Assembly: GCA_039025855.1 (NCBI GenBank)
Contig: JBCCNL010000017.1
Coordinates: 7,102-71,101, forward strand
DNA: 64,000 nt
Source of the DNA: JBCCOW01 sp039025855
Lineage (GTDB): Bacteria > Planctomycetota > Phycisphaerae > Phycisphaerales > Phycisphaeraceae
Direction of reading: 5' to 3'
Shown: piece after piece, positions 53,649 through 61,372 of the stretch
Numbering within the stretch: the stretch's first letter is position 1
Layout: each line of letters opens with the position of its first letter
Position numbers and translations under genes: made by a program
Notes under the pieces: model-generated
What the model was told of the DNA's origin: nothing
Seen by the model: only the letters and a program-made list of their open reading frames with translations
Database searches by the model: none

Positions 53649-56600
53649 ATGCCCACCGCAACTCCGAACCCGCCAACCCCACCCAGCGCTACCCCCGCTG
53701 CGCCCGCGCCCCCACTGCGCAAACCCAAACGCCTCCGCCGCTGGATCCGCCGACTCACCCTCCTCGCCGCCGCCGCCTTCCTCCTCCTCGCCCTCGGCCT
53801 CTTCCTCATCACCCGACCCTTCCTCCTCACTCCGATCCTCAGCAACCAGCTCGACGGCTACTTCGACACCACCTTCCACCTCGACCACGCCCACCTCGCC
53901 CTCGACGGCACCCTCACCCTCACCGGCATCGCCGTCGATACCCCAGGCGACGACCCCGCCTTCACCCGTCTCTACGAAGCCGACCGCATCATCATCAACC
54001 TCGACCTCCGTCTACTGGTCTCCGGTCAGCACCCCATCGTGGCCGTCCGACCCGTCAACCCCCGGCTCTACATCACCGAAGACCTCCGCCAAGGCGTCTT
54101 CAATTACGAGATGTGCAGCCTGCCCGAAGCCGAGGAAGGCGCCGAGCCCAAGCCCCTGCCCCCCCTCCCCGCGATCTACCTCAGCAACGCACAGGTCGTC
54201 CTCCGCTCGATCGACGACACCGGCGTCAAACGCCTCGAAACCGTCTACTTCGAAGGCGAACTCTCCGCCAACACCGCCGACCCCAACGCCTACGGCTTCG
54301 CCCTCCGCGAACTCCCCTCCCCCGACGACCCCACTCCCGCCACCGCCGTCTTTGGCCAGTTCCACACCCAACAACTCACCGGCAACCTCAGCGTCCGGAA
54401 CTTCCGCTTCAACCCCAGCCAGCGCTTCCTCCTGCCCCCCGCCGCCCGCGACTGGTTTGACCAGGCCGCCCCCACCGGACGCGTCCCCCTCGCCGACATC
54501 ACCGTCGCCCCCGACGAAGACGGCCAGATCACCGTCCAGTCCGCCGCCTTCCAGCCCGACAACCTCACCGCCACGGTCCTCATCCCCGGCTCCCCACTGC
54601 CCATGCTCGTCGCCGGGCTCCAGGGCCAGACCCGCTTCGTCGACAACCAGATCCATCTCGCCGACGTCAAGGCCAGCCTCCTCGGGCTCGACCTCACCGT
54701 CAACGGCCAACTCCCCCTCGCCCTCGACGGCCCCGGCGATGTCCAGGTCGCCATCGCACCCTTCCAGCTCTCCTGGCTCCTCCGCACCAAAGCCCGCTTC
54801 CTCTCCCCCCAGCTCGACAACCTCTTCAAGGAACTCAAGCCCACCGGACGCTTCGCCGTCGACGCCCGCATCACCCGCGACGCCGTCGGCCAACCCCTCG
54901 CCAGCAACATCCGGCTCTCTCTTGTCGACGCGTCCATCCGACACCACGAGTTCCCTTACCCCGTCCAGCACGCCCGAGGCCTCGTCCGCGTCGAAGGCAA
55001 CATGGTCCACCTCGACAACCTCGTCGGCCAAAGCCCCGCCGGCAACCCCATCACCCTCAACGGCTACACCGACATCCGGCCTGGCGGACCCGTCCAGATC
55101 AACATCACCGCCCGCAACGTCGACAAAGACCCCCACCTCGAACGCGCCCTCGAGCCCCGCGTCCGCACCCTCGTCAACAGCTTCTTCTCCGTCCCCCAAT
55201 ACGACCGCCTCCTCCAGGAAGGCGTCATCCGCCACCCCCCCATCGACCCCACCCCAACGGTCTACCTCCCCGCATCCCCCAACACCACCAACGAGCCGGG
55301 CCGTGTCGGCCCGGTCTTCGGGCCCGCCCCACGCCCCACGCCCCCCAACCCCAACGCCCCTGTCTTCACCCTCGGCGGACGCGCCGACACCGACATCGAG
55401 GTCTTCCGAAACCCCGAAACCCAAAAAGTCTCCGTCCGCATCTCCGTCGTCGCCACCCCCGGCGGCCCCGGCATCGGCTTCCTCGACGACCGCTGGCCTT
55501 ACCCCATCACCGCACGCTCCGGCCAGCTCGTCATCGCCCCGGGCGAGGTCCGGCTCGAAAACATCGACGTCGTCTCACCTACCGGCGGCACCGGCGTCAT
55601 CGCTGGTCGTATCGACCTCAACCCCGCACCCGACCACGACCAGATCGACGTCCGCCTCACCCCCCTCGACCTGCCCCTCGACCCGATCTTCTACGCCTCG
55701 ATCCCCCAGGGCCAACGCGGCTGGGTCAGCGACCTCAACATCCGTGGACGCATCCAGGGCGACGCCGAGATCTTCACCCGCGACGCCGGCGACACCGACT
55801 TCCGCGTCTTCGCCCGCCTCGACAACGTCACCGCCGCCCCCCACGAGGGCCGCTTCCCCATCCGCGACGTCCGCAGCCGTTTCGTCCTCACCGGCCAACG
55901 CTTCGAGCTCCGCGAGTTCACCGGCACCCACAGCGACGCCCGCATCGACATCACCGGCCAAGCCGTCTGGTCTCAAGACAGGCCACAAGACAGCCCACAA
56001 ACCAACAGCGACACGCCAAGCCCAAAGACCCGCACCACCTGGGACTTCACCCTCGACGGGCAGACCGTCCCCGTCTCCCGCGAGCTCCTCGACCTCATCC
56101 CTCCCTATCTCGACGCCCGCGCCGAGGTCGCCGACCTCCTCGACACCTACAACCCCGAAGGCGTCTTCGACACCACCATCCGCTGGGCCCAGCCCGACCC
56201 GACCCCCAGCACCGACCCCGCCGACTCCGTGACCGAGCTCTTCGACAACGCCCCACCCCCCACCGTCGAGCTCCGCCCCCAGACCCTCACCTTCGACTAC
56301 GGCGGCGACCGCCTCACCCTCACCGACATCACCGGCAAAGCCACCGTCGAGCCCCACGCCGTCGAACTCCTCGACCTCCAAGGCAACCATCCCCACGGCA
56401 GCCTCAAGCTCCACGGCACGTACGCCCTCCAACCCACCCACACCACCCGCGTCACCCTCAGCGGATACGCCACCCGCATCGACGCCTTCGAGCGCGCCGT
56501 CCTCCCCCCCGAGGTGACCGAGCTCCTCGACGATCTCACCCTCCAGGGTGCCTACCGCCTCCGCTCCGCCCGCATCACCGCCCCCCCCTCCTCCACCCAC

Positions 56601-57587
56601 GGACTCCTCAACGACGCCGGCGAACCCGCACGCGACCTCGAAGTCGTCACCACCCTCGCCCTCAACGACGCCTCCCTCGACATCGGCACCGAACTCACCC
56701 ACACCCAGGCCGAGCTCAACTTCACCTTCCAGCAAGCAGCCGACGCCGACTTCCCCATCATCACCGGCTCCGCCCTCGCCCCGTCCCTCCGCGCCAGCGA
56801 CCGACGCGTCAAACGACTCACCGCCCGCTTCCACACCGACTCCGACACCAACCCCGACCAGCCCCGCCTCATCATCCCCGAGATCCGCGGCGTCCTCGCC
56901 AACGGCTCCGTCGTCGGCAGCGCCGCCCTCGACTTCGCCAACGACAACAACCCCAACGACCGCCCCGGCTACTCCCTCAAGTTCTTCATCACCGACGCCG
57001 CCGCCGAGCCCGTCTTCACCCCCAACATCCCCGACCCCCCGACCCGTTTCGTCCCACCCCCCGTCGAGCCCTACACCCTCACCAACCCCGACCCCACCGA
57101 ACGCGACCTCGCCAACGGCCTCATCTCCGCCAGCCTCACCCTCGTCGGCCGATTCGACGAGCCCCTCACCAAGCTCGGCCGCGGCCAGCTCAACGTCCGC
57201 GACGCCACCATCTACGACTCCCCCGTCTCCCTCGCCGTCCTCCAGGCCATCAACCTCCGCCTGCCGTTCTTCGCCCAGCCCTTCGACCGCGCCGACGCCA
57301 AGTTCCTCATCGAGGGCGAGACCGTCTGGATCAGCCGCGCCACCCTCGAGTCCCCCTCCCTCGCCATCGTCGGGCTCGGCACCATGTCCCTCCCTGACCT
57401 CAACCTCGACCTCGAGATGGCCGTCGAGACCCCTGAAAACGCCCAGAACCTCACCCCCCAGCTCATCACCACCATCCGCAACCAGCTCTTCGGCATCCGC
57501 GTCCGCGGCACCCTCGACGACCCCAAAGCCACCGTCGCCCCCCTCCCCAACTTCGCCAAACCCCTCCCCAAACTCCCCCCGCCCTGA
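53649..57587 (+). CDS. AsmA/TamB-like large envelope protein
   Basis: 1312 residues. A Pro/Ala-rich cytoplasmic N-terminus (1-30), one membrane helix (LTLLAAAAFLLLALGLFLIT, about 36-55), then a long periplasmic chain of beta-strand repeats (FDTTFHLDHAHLALDGTLTLTGIAVDTPG...). The C-terminal 150 residues have AsmA-like features (LGRGQLNVRDATIYDSPVSLAVLQAINLRLPF, GLGTMSLPDLNLDLEM). Such proteins form bridge-like grooves for phospholipid transport or aid outer-membrane assembly. An element-encoded insert (NEPGRVGPVFG) lies near residue 550 in a Pro-rich low-complexity stretch. ATG 53649 lacks a clear Shine-Dalgarno sequence. It is followed after 6 bp by a TTTAGCCC palindrome. Confidence 0.8.
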   Translation: MPTATPNPPTPPSATPAAPAPPLRKPKRLRRWIRRLTLLAAAAFLLLALGLFLITRPFLLTPILSNQLDGYFDTTFHLDHAHLALDGTLTLTGIAVDTPGDDPAFTRLYEADRIIINLDLRLLVSGQHPIVAVRPVNPRLYITEDLRQGVFNYEMCSLPEAEEGAEPKPLPPLPAIYLSNAQVVLRSIDDTGVKRLETVYFEGELSANTADPNAYGFALRELPSPDDPTPATAVFGQFHTQQLTGNLSVRNFRFNPSQRFLLPPAARDWFDQAAPTGRVPLADITVAPDEDGQITVQSAAFQPDNLTATVLIPGSPLPMLVAGLQGQTRFVDNQIHLADVKASLLGLDLTVNGQLPLALDGPGDVQVAIAPFQLSWLLRTKARFLSPQLDNLFKELKPTGRFAVDARITRDAVGQPLASNIRLSLVDASIRHHEFPYPVQHARGLVRVEGNMVHLDNLVGQSPAGNPITLNGYTDIRPGGPVQINITARNVDKDPHLERALEPRVRTLVNSFFSVPQYDRLLQEGVIRHPPIDPTPTVYLPASPNTTNEPGRVGPVFGPAPRPTPPNPNAPVFTLGGRADTDIEVFRNPETQKVSVRISVVATPGGPGIGFLDDRWPYPITARSGQLVIAPGEVRLENIDVVSPTGGTGVIAGRIDLNPAPDHDQIDVRLTPLDLPLDPIFYASIPQGQRGWVSDLNIRGRIQGDAEIFTRDAGDTDFRVFARLDNVTAAPHEGRFPIRDVRSRFVLTGQRFELREFTGTHSDARIDITGQAVWSQDRPQDSPQTNSDTPSPKTRTTWDFTLDGQTVPVSRELLDLIPPYLDARAEVADLLDTYNPEGVFDTTIRWAQPDPTPSTDPADSVTELFDNAPPPTVELRPQTLTFDYGGDRLTLTDITGKATVEPHAVELLDLQGNHPHGSLKLHGTYALQPTHTTRVTLSGYATRIDAFERAVLPPEVTELLDDLTLQGAYRLRSARITAPPSSTHGLLNDAGEPARDLEVVTTLALNDASLDIGTELTHTQAELNFTFQQAADADFPIITGSALAPSLRASDRRVKRLTARFHTDSDTNPDQPRLIIPEIRGVLANGSVVGSAALDFANDNNPNDRPGYSLKFFITDAAAEPVFTPNIPDPPTRFVPPPVEPYTLTNPDPTERDLANGLISASLTLVGRFDEPLTKLGRGQLNVRDATIYDSPVSLAVLQAINLRLPFFAQPFDRADAKFLIEGETVWISRATLESPSLAIVGLGTMSLPDLNLDLEMAVETPENAQNLTPQLITTIRNQLFGIRVRGTLDDPKATVAPLPNFAKPLPKLPPP
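55293..55315 (+). repeat. Palindromic element, GAGCCGGGCCG...TGT type, in frame in AsmA-like gene
   Basis: Arms GCCGGGCCG (55295-55303) and CGGCCCGGT (55307-55315), loop TGT. It encodes EPGRVGPV within the AsmA-like protein, between two Pro-rich stretches. Confidence 0.85.
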
Positions 57588-57593
57588 CCCCCC

Positions 57594-57619
57594 TTTAGCC
57601 CCCGGCTCTGCCGGGGGGC
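57594..57619 (+). repeat. Palindromic element, TTTAGCCCC...TCT type
   Basis: TTTA flank, arms GCCCCCGGC (57598-57606) and GCCGGGGGGC (57610-57619), loop TCT, then ACGCGGCG. It lies 6 bp after the AsmA-like stop and between convergent genes. It has no T-tract on either side. Confidence 0.88.
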
Positions 57620-57637
57620 ACGCGGCGTCCCCGCTGC

Positions 57638-58447
57638 CTACCGCGCTCCCATCAACCCCACCCACTCCACCCCCGCCAGCGCATCCACCACCGCCCCATC
57701 CAGTCGCCCCTCCGCCACCGCCGCATCCTTCTCTTTCACCTTCGGCACCCGCGCCAACACCGGCACCCCCGTCATCCGCTCGATCCACGCCGCGTTGCTC
57801 ACCAAACTCGGGTCCGCCGCCTCCTCCACCCCGCTCGTGTCCACCCCGTTCATCACCACCCCCAGCACCCGCACACCCGCCTCCCGCATCACCCGCGCTG
57901 TCATCGCCGTGTGGTTCAGCGTCCCCAGCCCCGCCCGCGCCACCACCACCGCCGGGTACCCCAGCGCCGCCATCAGCTCCAGCACCGTCACGCCCGGCCG
58001 ATCCGGATCGATCGGCACCATCACCCCGCCCACCCCCTCCACCAACAACACATCGTGGTGCACCGACAGCCGCTCCAGCGACCGCCCGATCGCCGAGAAG
58101 TCGATCGACTCCCCCAGCTCCAACGCCGCGGCCGCCGGCGCCAACGGTGCCTTGAACCGGATCGGGTTAATCACATCCAGCGACTCCCGGCAGTCCGCAA
58201 AGTGCGCTAGCGCCTCCGCGTCCTCATGCACCAACCCCTCCCGATCCTTCCGACACCCACTGCCGAACGGCTTGCACACCCCCACCCGGTACCCAAACCG
58301 CCGCAGCGCCGCCGCGATCCCGCAGCTCACCACCGTCTTGCCCACCCCCGTGTCCGTCCCCGTCACAAACACCCCCGGCCGCCGCTGACCGCTAACCCGC
58401 ACCGCATCACGCATCGCCTCAACCAGTCCGATCGCCTGACCTGCCAT
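57638..58447 (-). CDS. bioD: Dethiobiotin synthetase
   Basis: 269 residues, a little longer than the usual 220-240. P-loop VTGTDTGVGKTVVSCGIAAALRRFGYRVGVCKP at the N-terminus, the DINPIRF-like VINPIRFKAPLAPAAAALELG, and VLLVEGVGGVMVPID match BioD throughout. It forms dethiobiotin from 7,8-diaminopelargonate, CO2 and ATP. ATG 58447 is used; a TTG one codon upstream is possible. It is 39 bp after tatC on the same strand, across the heptamer repeat. No other bio genes are in the window. Confidence 0.93.
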   Translation of the reverse strand: MAGQAIGLVEAMRDAVRVSGQRRPGVFVTGTDTGVGKTVVSCGIAAALRRFGYRVGVCKPFGSGCRKDREGLVHEDAEALAHFADCRESLDVINPIRFKAPLAPAAAALELGESIDFSAIGRSLERLSVHHDVLLVEGVGGVMVPIDPDRPGVTVLELMAALGYPAVVVARAGLGTLNHTAMTARVMREAGVRVLGVVMNGVDTSGVEEAADPSLVSNAAWIERMTGVPVLARVPKVKEKDAAVAEGRLDGAVVDALAGVEWVGLMGAR

Positions 58448-58467
58448 CAATCAATCCGTCTCCAGTA

Positions 58468-58502
58468 ATTCATCACTCGTCATTAATCATTCATCATTCA
58501 AT
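58468..58502. repeat. Degenerate heptanucleotide repeat (ATTCATC type) at the tatC end
   Basis: Five consecutive heptamers: ATTCATC, ACTCGTC, ATTAATC, ATTCATC, ATTCAAT. It is strikingly AT-rich against the neighbours. On the minus strand it encodes the last residues (LNDE) and the TGA stop of tatC, then continues into the gap before bioD. Confidence 0.82.
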
Positions 58503-59656
58503 TTCCCCCGCCCCAACCGCATCGCCACCAACCCTACCTCGAACAACCCATACAACGGCACCGCCAACACCAGCATCGAGATCGGGTCCGCCGGTGTCAG
58601 CAACGCCCCGAGCGCAAACGCCCCGAACAACGCGTACTTCCGATACCTCGCCAACAACCCCGCCTCCACTAACCCGCTCACCCCCAGCACGAACATCACC
58701 ACCGGCAGCTGGAACGCAATCAACACCCCCACCATCAGCAACACCACAAACGACAGATACGCCTGGATGTCCAGCAACGGCTGCAACCCCGACGGCCCCG
58801 CCACCGGCAAAAACCGATACGTCTGCTCCCCGATCCGCACCCGCAGCTCATTGCTCGGCAGCGACACCCACGCCGACCCACTGCCGACCTCCGCCGGGTC
58901 TCCCTCCACCAACGGCAGCTTCGACAACCCTTCGAAGCCCACAGATTCCATCTGTGGGCCCGCGTCCCCAACCGGCTTCCACGTCGGCTCCACCCCCGCC
59001 TCCTCGCCCGTCCGCCCCGTGGTTAGCCGTGCCACCACGTCAATCAGCGAATCCCCCTGCCCATCCCCCGGCTCGATCGCCGGGAACGTCGTCGTGAAAA
59101 ACAACAAAAACGTCAGACAGATCGGCAGCAGCACGTAATACATAAACGCCACCGCCAACCCCGCCATCACCGTCGAAAACGGTGTCAGCACATACACAAA
59201 CCGACGCTCGTGCGCGTACAACCCCGACACCACAAACCGCCAGAACTGATACAGCACCAACGGCGTCGCCAGGATCAACCCCGCAATCAAAGACACCTTC
59301 AGGTACACCGCAAACCCCGTCGCCACGTGCATCCCGTACGCCTGTGCCGGCAGCCCGAACTCCGCGAGCGCCTTGCCCAACGGCCGCAGCAACCACCCAA
59401 CGATGTCCTTCCCGAAAAACAAGCAACCCACCGCCGCGATCCCCACCCCGATCAACGCCTTGAACAACCGCACCCGAAGCTCATCCAGATGCTCCCCCAA
59501 CGGCATCCGCATCTCGTCCACCGCCGTGTCGGCATCTCCCCGCCCTAACCCATCCTCGGTCACCAAATTGTCGAAGTCCTGGTCAATCGCCACCCCCCGA
59601 TTGTGAACCCCCCACACGCCCACCGCAAACCGCCCGCTCCACGCCGCCTCTCCCAT
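58487..59656 (-). CDS. tatC: Twin-arginine translocase subunit TatC
   Basis: About 389 residues against about 250 for E. coli TatC. The hallmark MPLGEHLDELRVRLFKALIGVGI and a LYQFWRFVVSGLYAHERRFV segment are present, as are six helices with LLTPADPISMLVLAVPLYGLFEVGL at the end. The extra length is an expanded periplasmic loop between helices 3 and 4 or so (about 100 residues: IDVVARLTTG... to ...LPVAGPSG), which includes an insert encoded by a palindromic element (GPQMESVGFEG), and a 40-residue N-terminal extension. ATG 59656 overlaps the queA stop as TGATG, so the genes are translationally coupled. The last residues and stop come from a heptamer repeat. Confidence 0.9.
   Translation of the reverse strand: MGEAAWSGRFAVGVWGVHNRGVAIDQDFDNLVTEDGLGRGDADTAVDEMRMPLGEHLDELRVRLFKALIGVGIAAVGCLFFGKDIVGWLLRPLGKALAEFGLPAQAYGMHVATGFAVYLKVSLIAGLILATPLVLYQFWRFVVSGLYAHERRFVYVLTPFSTVMAGLAVAFMYYVLLPICLTFLLFFTTTFPAIEPGDGQGDSLIDVVARLTTGRTGEEAGVEPTWKPVGDAGPQMESVGFEGLSKLPLVEGDPAEVGSGSAWVSLPSNELRVRIGEQTYRFLPVAGPSGLQPLLDIQAYLSFVVLLMVGVLIAFQLPVVMFVLGVSGLVEAGLLARYRKYALFGAFALGALLTPADPISMLVLAVPLYGLFEVGLVAMRLGRGKLNDE
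58935..58959 (+). repeat. Palindromic element, GAAGCCCACAG type, in frame in tatC
   Basis: Arms GCCCACAGAT (58937-58946) and ATCTGTGGGC (58950-58959), loop TCC. Relative to other copies one G-C pair has become A-T on both arms, keeping the pairing. It encodes GPQMESVGF in the periplasmic loop of TatC. Confidence 0.9.
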
Positions 59657-60837
59657 CACACCACCAGCATCGCATCCCCGTACGAGTAGAACCGATACCC
59701 CTCCGCCACCGCCTCCCGGTACCACCCCAGCAGCCGCTCCACCCCTACCCCCGGCAGCGCCGCGACCAACGCCAACAGCGTCGACTTCGGCAAGTGAAAA
59801 TTCGTCAGCAGCATGTCCGTAAACCGAAACTCAAACCCCGCATCCGGCCGGATGAACAACCCCGTCTCCGCCGAATAGTCCCTCTCCAAAGACGCCCACT
59901 CCGCCGGCAACGACTCCAGCGTCCGCACCGACGTCGTCCCCACCGCCAACACCTTCCCCCCACCCGCCCGCACCCGCCGTAGCGTCGCCAACGCCTCCGA
60001 CGGCACCGTGATCGGCTCACTGTGCATCGGGTGTTCTTCTAGCGCCTCGCTCTTCACCGGCAGGAACGTCCCCGTCCCCACATGCAGCGTCACCTCCGCC
60101 CGCTCCACCCCCAACCCCGCAAGCGCTTCCAACAACCCCGGCGTGAAGTGCAGCCCCGCCGTCGGTGCCGCCACCGACCCCATACGCGCCTCAGGCCATC
60201 CCGCTTCAGCGGGATGGTCCACCCCGCCCCCCTCCGCATACACCGTGTTATACCGCTCCCCATCCCCCGCAACCTCCTCCGCCTCCCCGCGTTTCCGACG
60301 CGCCTGCCGGATGTAAGGCGGAAGCGGCACCCCCCCCACCCGCTCCAACACCGCCGCCCCCGGCCCACGCACCACCCCTTCATCCCCCTCCACCCGCACC
60401 CGCCACGCCCCACCGCCCAACCCCTCCTCCAGCACCAACGCAACACCCCCCAACTCCACCACATCCCCCGCCACCAGCCGCCCCCCCGACCTCAACATCA
60501 CCCGCCACCCCACCCAACTCACCTCACCCTGTTTAGCGGGGGGATTCATCCCCCCTGCCTCCCCCCCGCCCTCGTCCCCCAGAAACAACCCCGTCACCCG
60601 CCCCCCCGTCCCCCGCCGAACCCCCTCCAGATACGCCCTGAACACCTTGCTCCGGTTCACCACCATCACATCCCCCGCCCTCAGCACCCCCAGCCCCGGC
60701 AGCTCCGACACCCGGCTATGACGCACCGCCCCCGTCACCCGGTCACACACCATCAGCCGCGCCGAGTCCCTCGGCTCCGCCGCCTGCGTCGCGATCAACC
60801 CCTCCGGCAACTCGTAGTCCAACGCATCCGTCCGCAT
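59656..60837 (-). CDS. queA: S-adenosylmethionine:tRNA ribosyltransferase-isomerase QueA
   Basis: About 393 residues versus about 350 for the family. DALDYELPEGLIATQAAEPRDSARLMV at the start, GDVMVVNRSKVFRA, VPLPPYIRQ, RYNTVYA, GSVAAPTAGLHFT, LHVGTGTFLPVKSE, TTSVRTLES, TDMLLTNFHLPKSTLLALVAAL and YRFYSYGDAMLV are all family signatures. It transfers ribosyl from SAM to preQ1-modified tRNA in queuosine synthesis. Two inserts, each encoded by a palindrome, break conserved blocks: GMNPPAKQGEV after VTGLFLGDEG, and VDHPAEAGWPEARM between RYNTVYA and GSVAAPTAG. ATG 60837 is chosen over a GTG two codons upstream. The stop overlaps the tatC start. Confidence 0.94.
   Translation of the reverse strand: MRTDALDYELPEGLIATQAAEPRDSARLMVCDRVTGAVRHSRVSELPGLGVLRAGDVMVVNRSKVFRAYLEGVRRGTGGRVTGLFLGDEGGGEAGGMNPPAKQGEVSWVGWRVMLRSGGRLVAGDVVELGGVALVLEEGLGGGAWRVRVEGDEGVVRGPGAAVLERVGGVPLPPYIRQARRKRGEAEEVAGDGERYNTVYAEGGGVDHPAEAGWPEARMGSVAAPTAGLHFTPGLLEALAGLGVERAEVTLHVGTGTFLPVKSEALEEHPMHSEPITVPSEALATLRRVRAGGGKVLAVGTTSVRTLESLPAEWASLERDYSAETGLFIRPDAGFEFRFTDMLLTNFHLPKSTLLALVAALPGVGVERLLGWYREAVAEGYRFYSYGDAMLVV
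60196..60217 (-). repeat. Palindromic element, CCATCCCGC...TTCA type, in frame in queA
   Basis: Perfect 9-bp stem CCATCCCGC / GCGGGATGG (60196-60204, 60209-60217), loop TTCA. It encodes HPAEAGWP in a minus-strand insert between RYNTVYA and GSVAAPTAG of QueA. It shares the TTCA loop with the GTTTAGC-type elements. Confidence 0.85.
60531..60555 (-). repeat. Palindromic element, GTTTAGC...TTCA type, in frame in queA
   Basis: On the plus strand: GTTTAGC flank, then GGGGGGA / TCCCCCC around TTCA. It is read from the minus strand within queA, where it encodes GMNPPAKQ; in this orientation its TAG is not read as a stop. Confidence 0.88.
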
Positions 60838-60865
60838 CCCCACACCCTACCCCCACGCCGCCCAT

Positions 60866-60891
60866 GAAGCCCACGGATTCCATCCGTGGGC
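60866..60891 (+). repeat. Palindromic element, GAAGCCCACGG type
   Basis: Arms GCCCACGGAT (60869-60878) and ATCCGTGGGC (60882-60891), loop TCC, followed by CCGCG. It lies 29 bp upstream of the queA start, in the divergent gap. Confidence 0.88.
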
Positions 60892-61013
60892 CCGCGCTGC
60901 CAATCCACCCCATCCCGCACACCCCCACCCCACCCCCCAGTCACTAATCCAAACCAACAACACGACTTACTACAAACCGCCGCAGCCCCCTCCCCGCGTG
61001 GCTCACTTCAGCC

Positions 61014-61355
61014 ATGCGGCTCGTCGGCTCACACCCCAACCTCACCATTGCCCGCCTCGACCAGCTCACCCAGGCCCTGCCCCTGGAAGCCCTCGGCCAC
61101 CGCCCCGGGGTCCCGCCCACCGAACGCACCCAACTCCACCCCCACGCCGTCCACCCCTGCCCCGAGGGCGACAGCCCGAAACTTCACGCCACAGATCATC
61201 ACGCCCCGGCCCACCATCCCGCCGAGCCCACCCCGCCCATTCTCCCGCCGCTGCCCCCCCGCTCCAACACACCCACCGCCAACCCCCGCCCGCACCCGCT
61301 CCCCCTCTACACCCCGATCTTCGTCCAGGCCCACCTGATCGACGTCTTCGCCTGA
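61014..61355 (+). CDS. Hypothetical protein
   Basis: 113 residues from ATG 61014. Third codon positions are strongly C-rich, like other plus-strand genes here, which supports coding. N-terminal RLVGSHPNLTIARLDQLTQALPLEALGHRPG and C-terminal PLYTPIFVQAHLIDVFA look ordered; the middle is Pro/His-rich and low in complexity. I recognise no family and no signal peptide. It ends 17 bp before the nuclease gene, so the two may be co-transcribed. Confidence 0.55.
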   Translation: MRLVGSHPNLTIARLDQLTQALPLEALGHRPGVPPTERTQLHPHAVHPCPEGDSPKLHATDHHAPAHHPAEPTPPILPPLPPRSNTPTANPRPHPLPLYTPIFVQAHLIDVFA

Positions 61356-61372
61356 CCCGCCATAATCCCTCC

